Source: Glaciimonas sp. PAMC28666 (GTDB lineage: Bacteria; Pseudomonadota; Gammaproteobacteria; Burkholderiales; Burkholderiaceae_D). From it: a stretch of DNA of 64,000 nt. Of this stretch, positions 26,293 to 37,270 are shown in pieces (within the stretch, counting starts at the first letter, position 1; every line of letters starts with the position of its first letter). The notes below the pieces were generated by a model that did no database searches, was not told the origin of the DNA, and worked only from the letters and a program-made list of their open reading frames with translations. The translations under genes and the position numbers were made by a program. Location of the stretch: assembly GCF_016917355.1 (NCBI RefSeq), contig NZ_CP070304.1, positions 2,108,001-2,172,000 on the forward strand, given 5' to 3'.

Positions 26293-28068
26293 ATGAACTC
26301 AAAAAACGATACTTTAGCCAATGTTTCAATGTCAATTCCCCTTACGCAATCCGTGAATAGTGGAATGGACGCTTGCCATAACTTCACAATGAGCGTGTCC
26401 CGCGGCAGTCAGGATATTCCGTTGATCGAAGAGACTCTTGCAGTTTTCTTTGATGCGATGGTGGAGACTGTTCCCGACAACGAAGCGCTGGTGGCTTGCC
26501 ATCAAAAGGTACGTTTGACGTACCGTCAATTGCAGGTGGAATCGCAGCGACTGGCAAGCGCGTTGCTGCGGATTGGTTTGGAGCGCGGCGACCGTGTCGG
26601 AATCTGGTCGCATAACAATACCGAGTGGCTATTGATGCAACTGGCGACGGCCCGTGTCGGCGTTATTTTGGTCAATATCAATCCGGCGTATCGGGTCAGT
26701 GAGCTGGAATACGCGCTCAACAAAGTCGGTTGCAAAGCGATCGTCACCATGACCAGCTTTAAGACCAGCGATTATCTCGACATGCTGCGGACCCTGGCAC
26801 CTGAGTTAGCCCATTGCGTTGCCGGGCAATTGCAAGCCGCACGGCTTCCGACCTTGAGAACAGTGGTGCACCTTGGGACCGATGAGTTGCCGGGAATGCT
26901 GCGTTTTTCCGACCTGATTGCAAGCGGCGATAGCGCTGATCCGCAACTCGCTTTGATCGGTGCGACTCTGAAAGCCACCGATGCCATTAATATCCAATTT
27001 ACCAGCGGCACGACGGGGTTCCCCAAAGGGGCCACGCTTACCCATCGGAATATTTTGAATAACGGTTTCTTCATTGGCGAAGCGATGCGACTGACGGCGC
27101 AGGATCGCTTATGTATTCCCGTCCCGCTGTATCACTGTTTCGGTATGGTATTGGGCAACCTGGCCTGTCTGACACATGGGGCAACCATCGTCTATCCGAA
27201 TGACGGGTTCGATGCATTGTCGGTGCTTGAGGCCGTGCAGAATGAGCGCTGCACCGGCTTACACGGTGTGCCGACAATGTTTATCGCCGAGCTTGACCAT
27301 CCCCGTTTTGCCGAATTCGATTTGTCGACCTTGCGCACCGGGATCATGGCCGGTTCGCCTTGCCCTACCGAGATTATGAAGCGGGTGGTGCGCGACATGC
27401 ACATGGAGCAAGTGACGATTGCGTACGGGATGACGGAAACCAGTCCCGTGAGTTGCCAGAGTCTGACCGATTCGCCTCAGGAAAAACGGGTCTCGACGGT
27501 CGGTCAGGTACATCCGCATCTTGAAGTCAAAATGGTGGATCCGGAATCTGGTGAGATCGTACCGATTGGTGTCACCGGCGAGTTGTGTACCCGTGGTTAC
27601 GTGGTCATGCAGGGATATTGGGATGATCTGCCAAAGACGCAGGAGGCGATTGATGCCGATGGATGGATGCATACCGGCGATTTAGCCACGATGGACAGCG
27701 AAGGCTATGTCAACATCGTGGGGCGGATCAAGGACATGGTGATCCGCGGCGGCGAAAACATTTACCCACGTGAAATCGAAGAATTTTTATATCGCCATCC
27801 GGCGGTACAAGATGTGCAGGTTGTTGGCGTACCGGATGCAAAATATGGCGAGGAGCTGTGCGCCTGGGTGATTTTACGGCCCGGTCAAAGCGTCGACGAA
27901 GAAGGTCTGCGGGAATTTTGTAACGGTCAGATTGCTTACTATAAAGTGCCGCGCTATATCCGCTTTGTTGACGGGTTTCCTATGACCGTGACAGGCAAAA
28001 TACAAAAATTCAAGATCCGTGATGCGATGAAAGAAGCGCTCAACATCAGCGAGGTCGACACCGCCTGA
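26293..28068 (+). CDS. AMP-binding acyl-CoA synthetase of the liu cluster
   Basis: Adenylate-forming acyl-CoA ligase of about 591 residues that activates a carboxylic acid with ATP and CoA. Seen: P-loop [19 protein letters not shown]5-type [11 protein letters not shown], the hinge region [23 protein letters not shown] and the C-terminal catalytic Lys in [12 protein letters not shown]. Known: ligases of this type are frequent in liu operons of Burkholderia-type bacteria and are thought to activate isovalerate or other branched/medium-chain acids. Start: a longer frame exists, but ATG 26293 has AGGAG upstream. The N-terminal 35 residues are unusual (Ser/Asn-rich) and may be partly untranslated. 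Confidence 0.92.
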   Translation: MNSKNDTLANVSMSIPLTQSVNSGMDACHNFTMSVSRGSQDIPLIEETLAVFFDAMVETVPDNEALVACHQKVRLTYRQLQVESQRLASALLRIGLERGDRVGIWSHNNTEWLLMQLATARVGVILVNINPAYRVSELEYALNKVGCKAIVTMTSFKTSDYLDMLRTLAPELAHCVAGQLQAARLPTLRTVVHLGTDELPGMLRFSDLIASGDSADPQLALIGATLKATDAINIQFTSGTTGFPKGATLTHRNILNNGFFIGEAMRLTAQDRLCIPVPLYHCFGMVLGNLACLTHGATIVYPNDGFDALSVLEAVQNERCTGLHGVPTMFIAELDHPRFAEFDLSTLRTGIMAGSPCPTEIMKRVVRDMHMEQVTIAYGMTETSPVSCQSLTDSPQEKRVSTVGQVHPHLEVKMVDPESGEIVPIGVTGELCTRGYVVMQGYWDDLPKTQEAIDADGWMHTGDLATMDSEGYVNIVGRIKDMVIRGGENIYPREIEEFLYRHPAVQDVQVVGVPDAKYGEELCAWVILRPGQSVDEEGLREFCNGQIAYYKVPRYIRFVDGFPMTVTGKIQKFKIRDAMKEALNISEVDTA

Positions 28069-28180
28069 AGGCTGACTCGCAGCGTAGTAGCGCATAAACG
28101 ACATTCCAGACCTGAGTAGGAAAGTACTACCTCGCTGGGGCAATTTTGCGTAAGTTCTCAACACATCAAAGGACGTAGAA

Positions 28181-29803
28181 ATGCCACAGTTAGAAAGCAA
28201 ACTCAATACCCGCAGTGAAGATTTCCAGCAAAACGTCAGTGCGCTTAATTTGCTGGTCGACGACTTGCGCCAAAAAATAGCGCAAATTTCAGAAGGCGGC
28301 GGTGATGCGGCGCGTGACAAGCACGTGGCGCGCGGTAAACTGTTGCCCCGTGATCGGGTACAGATGCTACTTGATCCGGGAACACCGTTTATGGAGTTTT
28401 CTCAACTGGCGGCATATCACGTTTATATCGACAAAGATGGCAGTGATGCTGCGCCAGCAGCGGGTGTGATTACCGGTATTGGCCGCGTCGCGGGACAGGA
28501 ATGCGTGATTGTCTGTAACGATGCGACAGTTAAAGGCGGCACCTACTATCCGCTCACGGTTAAAAAACATTTGCGCGCACAAGAAATCGCCGAGCAAAAT
28601 AATTTGCCGTGTATTTATCTGGTGGATAGCGGCGGTGCCAATTTGCCGAACCAGGACGATGTCTTTCCAGATCGCGATCACTTCGGTCGTATCTTTTTTA
28701 ATCAGGCGCACTTGTCCGCCAAAGGCATTCCACAAATCGCGGTTGTCATGGGGTCCTGTACCGCTGGCGGTGCATATGTTCCCGCCATGAGCGATGAGTC
28801 CATCATCGTCAAGAATCAGGGAACCATCTTTTTAGCTGGCCCTCCTTTGGTGAAGGCTGCAACCGGCGAGGTGGTCAGTGCTGAAGATCTGGGTGGAGCC
28901 GACGTACATACGCGCTTATCCGGCGTGGTTGACCATCTGGCGCAGAATGACCTGCACGCGTTGGCGTTGGCACGCACGATCGTGTCGAATCTTAATCGCA
29001 AAAAACCTGACGGTCCGGTATTACGTGCCGTGGTCGAGCCGAAATATCCAGCGCATGAGTTATACGGCGTGATTCCGATGGATACCCGCAAGCCATTTGA
29101 TGTGCGCGAGGTGATTGCACGCGTGGTGGATGGCAGCGATTTTGATGAATTCAAGGCGCGTTACGGGACCACGCTGATTTGCGGTTTCGCGCATATCTAT
29201 GGCATGCCGGTGGGTATTATCGCTAATAACGGTATCCTGTTTTCGGAAAGTGCATTAAAAGGCACGCACTTTATTGAGCTCTGTTCACAGCGCAAAATCC
29301 CGCTCGTGTTTTTACAGAATATCACTGGCTTTATGGTCGGTCGAAAGTATGAAAACGAAGGCATTGCGCGCAACGGTGCCAAGATGGTGACCGCGGTCGC
29401 GACGACCGCAGTGCCGAAGCTGACGGTGATTATTGGCGGCAGTTTTGGGGCCGGGAATTACGGCATGTGTGGTCGCGCATTCTCCCCGCGCTTCTTATGG
29501 ATGTGGCCGAATGCGCGGATTTCGGTCATGGGCGGCGATCAGGCTGCTGGCGTGCTGGCAACAATTAAACGCGACGGTATTGAAGCCAAGGGCGGGAATT
29601 GGTCTGAAGAGGAAGAGGCTTCTTTCAAAGCGCCGATACGCGATCAGTATGAGCATCAGGGACATCCGTATTACGCCTCGGCGCGTTTATGGGACGATGG
29701 TGTCATTGATCCGGCGGATACGCGTATGGTATTGGGCCTGGGTTTGAGCGCGGCACTGAATGCGCCGATTGCGGAGACGAAGTTCGGTGTGTTCCGAATG
29801 TAA
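28181..29803 (+). CDS. liuB: Methylcrotonyl-CoA carboxylase, carboxyltransferase (beta) subunit
   Basis: Transfers the carboxyl group from biotin to 3-methylcrotonyl-CoA, giving 3-methylglutaconyl-CoA; partner of LiuD. Seen: both crotonase-fold carboxyltransferase halves, with [51 protein letters not shown] (characteristic of MCC beta rather than propionyl-CoA carboxylase), [40 protein letters not shown] and [16 protein letters not shown]. 540 residues is normal for MCCB. The biotinylated partner is encoded about 7.5 kb downstream, after the biotin operon. Confidence 0.96.
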   Translation: MPQLESKLNTRSEDFQQNVSALNLLVDDLRQKIAQISEGGGDAARDKHVARGKLLPRDRVQMLLDPGTPFMEFSQLAAYHVYIDKDGSDAAPAAGVITGIGRVAGQECVIVCNDATVKGGTYYPLTVKKHLRAQEIAEQNNLPCIYLVDSGGANLPNQDDVFPDRDHFGRIFFNQAHLSAKGIPQIAVVMGSCTAGGAYVPAMSDESIIVKNQGTIFLAGPPLVKAATGEVVSAEDLGGADVHTRLSGVVDHLAQNDLHALALARTIVSNLNRKKPDGPVLRAVVEPKYPAHELYGVIPMDTRKPFDVREVIARVVDGSDFDEFKARYGTTLICGFAHIYGMPVGIIANNGILFSESALKGTHFIELCSQRKIPLVFLQNITGFMVGRKYENEGIARNGAKMVTAVATTAVPKLTVIIGGSFGAGNYGMCGRAFSPRFLWMWPNARISVMGGDQAAGVLATIKRDGIEAKGGNWSEEEEASFKAPIRDQYEHQGHPYYASARLWDDGVIDPADTRMVLGLGLSAALNAPIAETKFGVFRM

Positions 29804-29854
29804 AGTGAATTCGCTCCTAACTGTTCAGGCTGACGCTACGAAAGTCGAAACACT

Positions 29855-30380
29855 ATGCAACACTATTTTGCCATGTTGGCCCGCTACCATCTTTGGGCCA
29901 CAGAAAAAATACTGGACCAGATCGCGACGATCAGCGAGGAAGATTATCGCCAGGATCGCGGTCTGTTTTTTGATTCAATCCATGGCACCCTGAATCACAT
30001 GCTGGTTGCCGAATTACATTGGTATGCGCGGTTCACGGAGTCAGAACCGCTGACACTGGCGTTGAATGCAGAGGTCGAGCACGACCGGCCAGCGCTTGAT
30101 GGTGCGTTGCGCACGAACGTGGCGCACGAACGTGGCGCGATGGCAGGGCTTTATCTCTGGCCTGGAGGCACAACGGTTCGACACACAGTTGACGTACCTC
30201 AGGCCTTCGGGTGAAAAAACGGTCACGCCATTTGCGCCCTCGTTGGGGCATGTATTCAATCACGGCACGCACCATCGCGGTCAGCTGAGTGCCGCCTTAA
30301 CGGGAATGGGTTACGCCTGCCCGGAACTGGATTTGATCTATAGAGTGCGGGAAGAAACAAACAATGGAACTGGAAACTAA
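29855..30380 (+). pseudogene. DinB-family protein, frameshifted by a 13-bp tandem duplication
   Basis: Two overlapping frames together make one DinB protein. The first (29855-30214) starts MQHYFAMLARYHLWATEKILDQI and carries the first metal His in SIHGTLNHMLVAELHWY. The second (to 30380) continues TYLRPSGEKTVTPFAPSLGHVFNHGTHHRGQLSAALTGMG, with the remaining His residues. The break is an exact 13-bp duplication at 30110-30135. Removing one copy restores ALRTNVARWQGF and an intact protein of about 170 residues. Known: DinB/YfiT-like four-helix proteins are metal-dependent thiol S-transferases or stress proteins. Either recent inactivation or a reversible length switch. The ending TAA directly abuts the liuC ATG, so the shift could also affect coupled translation of liuC. 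Confidence 0.88.
30109..30138 (+). repeat. 13-bp perfect tandem duplication causing the DinB frameshift
   Basis: CGCACGAACGTGG occurs at 30110-30122 and again, directly adjacent, at 30123-30135; the period-13 match extends over 30109-30138. 13 is not a multiple of three, so the extra copy shifts the reading frame of the DinB gene. Slipped-strand mispairing could add or remove a copy. Confidence 0.92.
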
Positions 30381-31196
30381 ATGACGACGTACCAAACCCT
30401 GATCGTTGAGCGCAACACCAGCAACACCAGCAATAACGGTAGCGCCCCGGTTGCCACCATCACATTAAATCGCCCCGAGGTTCGTAACGCCTTTAATCAG
30501 GAAACGATCGCCGAGATTACCCGTGCCTTCACTGAACTTGGTGCAATAGCGGAGGTGCGCGCGATTGTATTGACGGCTAACGGCGTCTCCTTTTGTGCGG
30601 GTGCCGATCTGAACTGGATGAAAGCCATGGCAGATTACACCCCGGAACAGAACCGTGAGGATGCGGGGCAGTTGGCGGAAATGCTTCAGGCAATTTATGA
30701 TTGCCCAAAACCGGTGATCGCCCGGGTGCAGGGGGATTGCTACGCGGGTGGACTGGGTTTGGTTGCCGCCTGCGATATCGTGGTGGCGGTGGATACCGCG
30801 CATTTTTGCCTGTCCGAAGTGCGGATCGGCTTGATCCCTGCGACTATTTCTCCTTATGTCATCAAGGCGATTGGCCAATCGGCAGCGCGTCGCTATTTCA
30901 TTACGGCTGAACGCTTTTCGGCGGAGACAGCCCAGCGTATAGGCCTGGTCCATGAAGCCGTGGGGATCGATGCGTTAGATGAGACGGTTAGCGCGCTGCT
31001 GAAATCCTTGCTGGCCGCGAGTCCGGCTGCCGTCAAAGACGCCAAACGCCTGGTACGCGATGTGGCCGGACAACCTTTAAGCGCTGAACTGATTGCCGCG
31101 ACGGTCGAGGGTATCGCCCGTAGCCGCGCCTCCGAACAGGGGCGTGAAGGGGTTCGTGCTTTTTTGGAAAAGCGCAAACCATCATGGTTGAATTAA
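30381..31196 (+). CDS. liuC: Methylglutaconyl-CoA hydratase
   Basis: Crotonase-superfamily enzyme that hydrates 3-methylglutaconyl-CoA to HMG-CoA in leucine catabolism. Seen: TITLNRPEVRNAFNQETIAEI, the oxyanion-hole segment FCAGADLNWMK, AGGLGLVAACDIVVA (second oxyanion glycine) and a catalytic Glu in FCLSEVRIGLIPA. 271 residues. An Asn/Ser/Thr-rich loop (NTSNTSNNGSA) in the first strand-loop is longer than usual. Start ATG directly follows the TAA of the broken DinB gene. Assignment to LiuC rests on its place between liuB and liuD. Confidence 0.93.
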   Translation: MTTYQTLIVERNTSNTSNNGSAPVATITLNRPEVRNAFNQETIAEITRAFTELGAIAEVRAIVLTANGVSFCAGADLNWMKAMADYTPEQNREDAGQLAEMLQAIYDCPKPVIARVQGDCYAGGLGLVAACDIVVAVDTAHFCLSEVRIGLIPATISPYVIKAIGQSAARRYFITAERFSAETAQRIGLVHEAVGIDALDETVSALLKSLLAASPAAVKDAKRLVRDVAGQPLSAELIAATVEGIARSRASEQGREGVRAFLEKRKPSWLN

Positions 31197-31385
31197 TAAT
31201 TAAGCCGATTATAGTTGTCAAAAAAAGGCTGAATACAGGGCGAATTTGAAGATCGAAGTGATGCCGATACATCGAACCCTATACAATTCTGGTTCGTCGG
31301 TGGTCTCTGGTAGTGATGACTGGCGCAGGTTAGTCAGATTTGTAGGGCTTACGCAAAATCCGAGTCCGATTTTAAAAGTTAACAC

Positions 31386-32630
31386 ATGATAAACAATGGT
31401 TTTTTAAATAATCCTTACCCGACTTATGAGGCGCTGCGTCAGGCTGGGCCGCTGCACTGGAATGAAGAGTTCTGCGGCGGAGCATGGCTGGTGACGGAAT
31501 ACGCGGATGTCGCCAGCGTTTTGCGCGATCCGCGGTTCTCGGTGCGGCGCGCCGGTGGTTGGGCGAATACCAGCGGTCCGGAAGCATTGGCGGAACTGCG
31601 CGAATTCAAACGTATTTTTTCACGCTCATTATTGTTCGTTGATCCGCCGCAACACACCCGACTGCGTCAGGTCATGAACGTGGGTTTTAAACCGGCGGCA
31701 CTGCAAGCGCTAGCACCGCGCATTCAAACCCTGGTGGACGGCTTGCTGGAGGGCGTAATGACGACCACTGCAGCCAGTTTCGATTTTATGCGTGATTTTG
31801 CTCGCCCATTGCCCGCACTGGTGATTGCGGCAATGTTGGGCATCGACGGCGATGATCGGGCTGAATTTGTCGCCTGGTCGGATGATATCGCCGACTTCAT
31901 CGGCAGCCCGACGCCTACGATGGAGATCGCTCGTCGGGCGCAAATCAGTTTGATTGCGATGAACGACTATTTTCGTGCAATCTTGCCGCAACGGCGCTCG
32001 CATCCTGGTGAGGATCTGATTAGCCAATTGACGCTGGCGGAAGCTAGCGGTGGCATTATCACCACCAAAGAATTGTTGGCACAGTGTTGCACGCTGCTGT
32101 TTGCCGGTCACGAAACGACCCGCAATTTGCTCGGGAATGGCGTTTTGGCACTATTGCAACATCCAGAGCAATGGCAAATGTTGCAGCAAAATACGGCGCT
32201 GTTGCCGTCGGCGTTGAAGGAGCTGCTCCGCTTTGACAGCCCGGTGCAATACACCGGTCGGCGCCTGAAAGTCGATGTGGAATTACACGGGCAGCGCATG
32301 AAAAAAGGCGATCTGGTGATTCCATTGATTGGCTCTGCCAACCGCGATCCCGCCAAATTCACCACACCGGACGCTTTGGACATCACCCGCAATCAAGGAA
32401 CGCATTTGTCGTTCGGTTTTGGGCCGCACGTTTGTATCGGCGCGACGTTGACTTACATGGAGGCGGAAATTGCCTTGCGTAGTGTCATGCAGCGATTGCC
32501 GGGTTTGCAACTGGCCGGTGATACGCCATCGTGGGGACATAATGCGGTGTATCGCAGCCTCAACGCATTGCCGTTAAGTTATGCCGCTGCGCTGACAACC
32601 TCCCGGTTGGAGGATGCCGTGCATGTCTAA
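31386..32630 (+). CDS. Cytochrome P450, first gene of the biotin operon (BioI-like role proposed)
   Basis: Soluble class I P450 of 414 residues. Seen: I-helix acid/alcohol pair in AGHETT (240-245), K-helix E279-L-L-R282, PERF-type region, and heme-ligand Cys350 in FGFGPHVCIGA. All core P450 motifs are intact. There is no membrane anchor. The stop overlaps the bioF start region by 8 bases, and the bioF Shine-Dalgarno sequence lies inside this gene, so it is translationally linked to bioF. Known: Bacillus BioI is a P450 that cleaves acyl-ACP chains to pimeloyl-ACP, the substrate of BioF. No bioC/bioH or ferredoxin gene is visible here. Inference: this P450 supplies pimelate; it may instead be an unrelated carrier. 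No clear ribosome-binding site. Confidence 0.93.
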   Translation: MINNGFLNNPYPTYEALRQAGPLHWNEEFCGGAWLVTEYADVASVLRDPRFSVRRAGGWANTSGPEALAELREFKRIFSRSLLFVDPPQHTRLRQVMNVGFKPAALQALAPRIQTLVDGLLEGVMTTTAASFDFMRDFARPLPALVIAAMLGIDGDDRAEFVAWSDDIADFIGSPTPTMEIARRAQISLIAMNDYFRAILPQRRSHPGEDLISQLTLAEASGGIITTKELLAQCCTLLFAGHETTRNLLGNGVLALLQHPEQWQMLQQNTALLPSALKELLRFDSPVQYTGRRLKVDVELHGQRMKKGDLVIPLIGSANRDPAKFTTPDALDITRNQGTHLSFGFGPHVCIGATLTYMEAEIALRSVMQRLPGLQLAGDTPSWGHNAVYRSLNALPLSYAAALTTSRLEDAVHV

Positions 32631-33918
32631 TAGCATGTCTGATAGCGTTTCTAATAGTATGTTTGCCGCTCTGCCTGCAGCCGTTGGGGCTAAACCTGAT
32701 TTGCTGGATGAAATAAGCGCCCAGTTGATACTATTGCAAGACCAAAAGTTGCTGCGTCGACGCCGTGTCGTGGATGGGCCACAAGGTCCGCTGCTGACGA
32801 TCGACGGCGAAGAAATGCTGGCATTTAGCAACAACGATTATCTCGGCCTGGCGAATCATCCCGCGCTGATCGCCGCAGTGCATGACGGCCTCGCACGCTT
32901 TGGCGTCGGCGCTGCATCGTCGGCGCTGATTAGCGGTCATAGTAGCGTATGTGAGGAACTGGAAATTGCGCTCGCGGCGTTTGTCGGTATGCCGCGCGCG
33001 TTGCATTTCTCCAACGGCTACATGGCGAACATGGGGATCATCCCGGCCTTGGTCGGGCCCGGCGATCTGGTACTTTCCGACCGCCTGAACCATGCTTGCC
33101 TGATTGATGGTGCGCGTCTGTCCGGCGCTGAATTCCGCGTCTATCCACATAGCGACATCGCACGCGTCGAGCAGCAGCTCGCCAAAAGCACCAGCCCGCG
33201 CAAATTGATTGTGACGGATGGCGTGTTCAGCATGGACGGTGATATCGCACCGTTACCGGCGCTGTTGGCGCTGTGCGAAAAATACGATGCCTGGTTATTG
33301 GTCGACGATGCCCATGGTTTTGGCGTGCTTGGGCCGCAAGGCCGTGGCAGTCTGGCCCATTTCGGATTGGCCTCATCGCGCGCGCTTTACATGGGAACGC
33401 TGGGCAAGGCCGCGGGCGTTTCGGGCGCATTTGTTGCGGGCGATGCCACATTGATCGAATGGCTATTGCAGCGAGCGCGGACGTATGTATTCACCACGGC
33501 TAGTCCACCGATATTGGCCTGTGCGCTGCTAGCCACTTTGAATTTACTGGAAACAGAGGACTGGCGACAACAGCATTTGCAGCAGTTAGCCAAACAGTTG
33601 CGCGCTGGCGTTGCTGATTTGCCCTGGCCTTTGCTGCCGTCTGAAAGTGCCATCCAGGCCTTGGTTGTCGGCGATAATCAGCTCGCTCTGGATTTGATGG
33701 CAGCATTGTTTGAGCAGAACATCTGGGTGCCTGCGATTCGGCCCCCAACGGTACCGAAAGGAACAGCGCGGTTGCGTATCTCTCTTTCGGCCGCTCACAC
33801 AACAGCACAAGTGGATCAATTGATTGATGCTTTACACATAGCGGCTAAAAAATGTCCGGTGCACGCTGAAGCTGAAGCGACTTTTTCTGCCGGCGTTGAC
33901 GATTTGAAGGAAGTATAG
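32623..33918 (+). CDS. bioF: 8-amino-7-oxononanoate synthase
   Basis: PLP enzyme that condenses pimeloyl-ACP/CoA with L-alanine, the first common step of biotin ring assembly. Seen: FSNNDYLGLANHP near the N-terminus, GVGAASSALISGHSSVCEELE, DDAHGFGVLGPQGRGS (the D-x-x-H-x-x-G motif), and the PLP Lys in MGTLGKAAGVSGAF. About 431 residues, some 40 longer than E. coli BioF because of extensions at both ends. Start: ATG at 32623 has GGAGG nine bases upstream; an ATG at 32614 abuts the same GGAGG and is less likely. Overlaps the P450 gene. Confidence 0.95.
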   Translation: MSNSMSDSVSNSMFAALPAAVGAKPDLLDEISAQLILLQDQKLLRRRRVVDGPQGPLLTIDGEEMLAFSNNDYLGLANHPALIAAVHDGLARFGVGAASSALISGHSSVCEELEIALAAFVGMPRALHFSNGYMANMGIIPALVGPGDLVLSDRLNHACLIDGARLSGAEFRVYPHSDIARVEQQLAKSTSPRKLIVTDGVFSMDGDIAPLPALLALCEKYDAWLLVDDAHGFGVLGPQGRGSLAHFGLASSRALYMGTLGKAAGVSGAFVAGDATLIEWLLQRARTYVFTTASPPILACALLATLNLLETEDWRQQHLQQLAKQLRAGVADLPWPLLPSESAIQALVVGDNQLALDLMAALFEQNIWVPAIRPPTVPKGTARLRISLSAAHTTAQVDQLIDALHIAAKKCPVHAEAEATFSAGVDDLKEV

Positions 33919-35304
33919 TTGAAAGAAAATACACAATCCGACTGGGTAAACCGCAGCCTGAAAAGCGTCTGGCACCCCTGCACCCAAATGCAGCATCACG
34001 AAACGGTGCCGCTGATTCCCGTCAGCCACGGGCGTGGTGCATGGCTTTATGACGCCGACGGCAAACGTTATCTGGACGCCATCAGTTCATGGTGGGTGAA
34101 TCTATTCGGCCATGCCAATCCGCGGATTAATGCGGCGTTAAAAGATCAGCTGGATAAACTGGAACATGCCATGCTGGCAGGTTTCACCCATGAACCGGTC
34201 ATTCGGTTATCAGAAAAGTTGGCGGAACGCACCGGCCATGTTTTAGGCCATTGTTTCTATGCATCTGATGGTGCTTCGGCGGTGGAAATCGCTTTGAAGA
34301 TGAGTTTTCATTCCTGGCGCAATGCCGGGCATAGCGCCAAACAAGAGTTCGTGTGCCTTAAAGGCAGCTATCACGGCGAAACCATTGGCGCGTTGGCGGT
34401 GACCGATGTGCCGCTGTTTCGCGATGCTTACGGACCGATGTTACGTCAGGCCCATGTTGTCATGTCGCCGGATGCACGTGCTGCGCAAGAGGGTGAAACC
34501 GCGGCTGATGTGGCGCGCCGCGCTGCGCATTCGCTAGAGTTATTGTTGCAGCAGCGTGGAACGCACATAGCGGCGCTGATCATTGAGCCGTTGGTGCAGT
34601 GTGCGACCGGAATGGCGATGCACGATCCGGCGTATCTGGCCGAAGTACGCGCATTATGCGACCGTTATCAGGTGCATTTGATCTTTGATGAAATCGCCGT
34701 GGGATGTGGTCGCACCGGAACATTTTTTGCTTCCGAACAATCCTCGGCGAAAGGCTCAGACCCTTCAGCGCCTACGCGGGTCTGGCCCGATTTCGTCTGC
34801 TTGTCCAAAGGGATCAGCGGTGGTTATCTGCCGCTCTCATTGGTGATGACCACGGATGCCATTTATCAGGGGTTTTACGATGCCGACGTTACCCGCGGTT
34901 TTCTGCATTCGCATTCTTATACCGGTAATCCGTTAGCTTGTCGTGCCGCCTTGGCCACGCTGGAAATTTTTGAGCAAGATGATGTGCTCAACGCCAATCG
35001 CATAAAGGCAGAGCGGATCACTGCCGCCTTGCAACCATTGGCCGCCCACCCCCGCGTGCGTCATTTCCGTCAGCGCGGAATGATCTGGGCGTTTGATGCA
35101 CACATCGAAGATCCGGCCGCCGCTTCAACTTTTTCACGGCGTTTTTTCAGCAAGGCGCTGGAAAGCGAATTACTGTTAAGGCCGATTGGTACCACCGTTT
35201 ACCTGATGCCGCCTTACATCCTCGACGAGGAAGAATGTGATTTGCTGGCGACGCGCACAGCTTCCGTATTTAACAGTGTGATCGGCGGAGAAATGAATGC
35301 ATAG
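33919..35304 (+). CDS. bioA: Adenosylmethionine-8-amino-7-oxononanoate aminotransferase
   Basis: Class III PLP aminotransferase that makes 7,8-diaminononanoate with S-adenosylmethionine as amino donor. Seen: [13 protein letters not shown] (typical BioA N-terminus), [52 protein letters not shown] (PLP Asp) and the PLP Lys in [14 protein letters not shown]. 461 residues. Start is TTG at 33919, immediately after the bioF TAG, with AAGGAAG upstream. The last bases overlap bioD. Confidence 0.96.
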   Translation: MKENTQSDWVNRSLKSVWHPCTQMQHHETVPLIPVSHGRGAWLYDADGKRYLDAISSWWVNLFGHANPRINAALKDQLDKLEHAMLAGFTHEPVIRLSEKLAERTGHVLGHCFYASDGASAVEIALKMSFHSWRNAGHSAKQEFVCLKGSYHGETIGALAVTDVPLFRDAYGPMLRQAHVVMSPDARAAQEGETAADVARRAAHSLELLLQQRGTHIAALIIEPLVQCATGMAMHDPAYLAEVRALCDRYQVHLIFDEIAVGCGRTGTFFASEQSSAKGSDPSAPTRVWPDFVCLSKGISGGYLPLSLVMTTDAIYQGFYDADVTRGFLHSHSYTGNPLACRAALATLEIFEQDDVLNANRIKAERITAALQPLAAHPRVRHFRQRGMIWAFDAHIEDPAAASTFSRRFFSKALESELLLRPIGTTVYLMPPYILDEEECDLLATRTASVFNSVIGGEMNA

Positions 35305-36067
35305 CGCCATCGTCAAAGCGTCGAATAGTCTCAAATGCGCCTATTTTGTCGCAGGCACCGATACCGAAATCGGTAAAACACTCGTCGCCGCGAGTTTATT
35401 GCACGCGCTGACCAAAACCGGTCTGCGTACCGCTGGCATGAAACCCGTGGCTGCGGGTGCAGAACTGCGCGACGGCGTCTGGCACAACGACGACGCCGAT
35501 GCGCTAGCAGCGCAAGCCAGCGTCACATTGCCAACCGCGCTGGCAACGCCGTATTTATTCACCGCGCCAACCGCGCCGCATATCGCTGCGGCACTGGAAG
35601 ATCGCATCATTGCATTGCCGCATATTCTGGATTGTTATCAACAGATAACGGCGTTGGCCGACGCCGTGGTGGTCGAGGGTGTCGGTGGCTTTCGGGTACC
35701 GCTGGATGCCACCGTTGATACCGCCGATCTGGCAGAACAGTTGTGCTTGCCGGTCGTGTTGGTGGTCGGCTTGCGGCTGGGCTGCATCAGCCATGCGCTG
35801 CTAACGGTCGAGGCGATCGCCGCACGCGGCTTGCAGCTGGCCGGGTGGGTCATCAATACCGTAGATCAAGACATGCTTAACGGTGATGCCACGGTTGCTG
35901 CTCTGGTGGCGCGGATTGACGCGCCGTTGCTGGGCTGCGTACCGCGTCTCAATTTAACTGCGGCCGAACTAACCGCCGCTGCCGCCACCTATCTTGAATT
36001 TTCACAATTGCCGGGCTGGCCTGCCAGAACACCTCTTTTAATAAATTCCAATTCAAAGGAAATCTAA
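35297..36067 (+). CDS. bioD: Dethiobiotin synthetase
   Basis: ATP- and CO2-dependent enzyme that closes the ureido ring of dethiobiotin. Seen: modified P-loop [19 protein letters not shown] (about 17-34), MKPVAAGA with catalytic Lys, and [13 protein letters not shown]. 256 residues, with a short C-terminal extension. Its ATG lies inside the end of bioA (8-base overlap), with GGAG six bases upstream. It is followed two bases later by bioB, so the genes form one transcription and translation unit. Confidence 0.96.
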   Translation: MHSAIVKASNSLKCAYFVAGTDTEIGKTLVAASLLHALTKTGLRTAGMKPVAAGAELRDGVWHNDDADALAAQASVTLPTALATPYLFTAPTAPHIAAALEDRIIALPHILDCYQQITALADAVVVEGVGGFRVPLDATVDTADLAEQLCLPVVLVVGLRLGCISHALLTVEAIAARGLQLAGWVINTVDQDMLNGDATVAALVARIDAPLLGCVPRLNLTAAELTAAAATYLEFSQLPGWPARTPLLINSNSKEI

Positions 36068-36069
36068 TC

Positions 36070-37143
36070 ATGTCTTCGCAACCTACCGCTTCACAAGCAG
36101 GCACTTCTCAACCGATTAATTTTCAGTCCGGCATTGCCCAAAAAATAGTCGCACCGGCAGCCGATGCCGCGTGGCGGGTTGAAGAAGTGCTGGAAATATT
36201 CAATTTACCATTCAATGACCTGATGTTCCGCGCGCAACAAGTCCATCGCGAAAATTTTGATCCGACCGAAGTTGAACTAGCCACGTTATTGTCGATCAAG
36301 ACTGGTGGCTGCCCGGAGGATTGCGGCTACTGTCCACAAGCGGCACGCTACGATACCGGCGTGGTCGCTCAAAAAATCTTGCCATTGGATACCGTGCTGG
36401 ATGCAGCCCGTCAAGCCAAAGCTAACGGTGCTACCCGTTTTTGCATGGGTGCGGCATGGCGCGAACCAAAGGATCGCGATCTGGAACACGTAGAGGAAAT
36501 GGTCCGTGGGGTCAAAGCCCTCGGGCTCGAAACTTGTGCCACGTTGGGTATGTTGGGTGAAGGCCAGGCCGAACGTTTGAAGCAAGCCGGGCTTGATTAC
36601 TACAACCACAACCTTGATACCGCGCCAGAACTGTACGGCGATATCATCACAACCCGCGACTATCAGAACCGTCTGGATACCATCGACAGCGTGCGCGGTG
36701 TCGGTATCAAAGTATGTTGCGGTGGGATTGTCGGTATGGGCGAATCGCGTCTGCAACGGGCTGGCCTGGTGGCGCAGTTAGCCAATATGACACCTTATCC
36801 GGAGTCGGTTCCTGTGAACAATCTGGTGCAAGTTGAAGGTACTCCCCTGTATGGTATCGAGGCGCTGGATCTGCTCGAATTTGTGCGCACCATCGCGGTT
36901 GCACGCATCACGATGCCGAAGGCGCGGGTGCGTTTATCGGCTGGCCGCAGACAAATGGGCGAAGCAATTCAGTCATTGTGTTTCCTGGCAGGTGCCAATT
37001 CGATATTTTACGGCGACAAATTGCTCACCACCGGCAATCCTGAAGTTGAGGAAGACCGCGCGCTATTGGCAAAGTTGGGAATGCACACGCGTTCGATAGC
37101 GATTGATGCGCGTTGCGAGGTAACGCAAACCGAACCGCAATAA
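36070..37143 (+). CDS. bioB: Biotin synthase
   Basis: Radical-SAM enzyme that inserts sulfur into dethiobiotin. Seen: the radical-SAM 4Fe-4S motif C81-P-E-D-C85-G-Y-C88 within [28 protein letters not shown] with conserved His/Asp, [11 protein letters not shown] with the 2Fe-2S Cys residues, and R-containing [10 protein letters not shown]. 357 residues, with a Ser/Gln-rich N-terminal extension of about 30 residues. Start ATG has AAAGGAAA upstream. Last gene of the biotin operon; liuD follows after 127 bases. Confidence 0.97.
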   Translation: MSSQPTASQAGTSQPINFQSGIAQKIVAPAADAAWRVEEVLEIFNLPFNDLMFRAQQVHRENFDPTEVELATLLSIKTGGCPEDCGYCPQAARYDTGVVAQKILPLDTVLDAARQAKANGATRFCMGAAWREPKDRDLEHVEEMVRGVKALGLETCATLGMLGEGQAERLKQAGLDYYNHNLDTAPELYGDIITTRDYQNRLDTIDSVRGVGIKVCCGGIVGMGESRLQRAGLVAQLANMTPYPESVPVNNLVQVEGTPLYGIEALDLLEFVRTIAVARITMPKARVRLSAGRRQMGEAIQSLCFLAGANSIFYGDKLLTTGNPEVEEDRALLAKLGMHTRSIAIDARCEVTQTEPQ

Positions 37144-37270
37144 AAAGTTTGATTGCCGCGAGATCGCACAAAAAATCAGTCATGCCGCCCGTGTTTGTCG
37201 CCACAAGCAGACAGATGCGGCTGGTCGACTAAATAAAGCAAAATAAAGCAAAAATACCCTTGGAGCAGAC

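Noticed and set aside
30381-30440. Asn/Ser/Thr-rich segment at the liuC start as a start-codon error
   Set aside because: It lies after the conserved first residues and before the TITLNRP strand, in one open frame; it reads as a loop insertion rather than a wrong start.
31273-31296. CGAACC/GGTTCG inverted repeat before the P450 as a biotin-operon operator
   Set aside because: Arms of only six bases with a 12-base gap and no convincing -35/-10 pair; not strong enough to list as a site.
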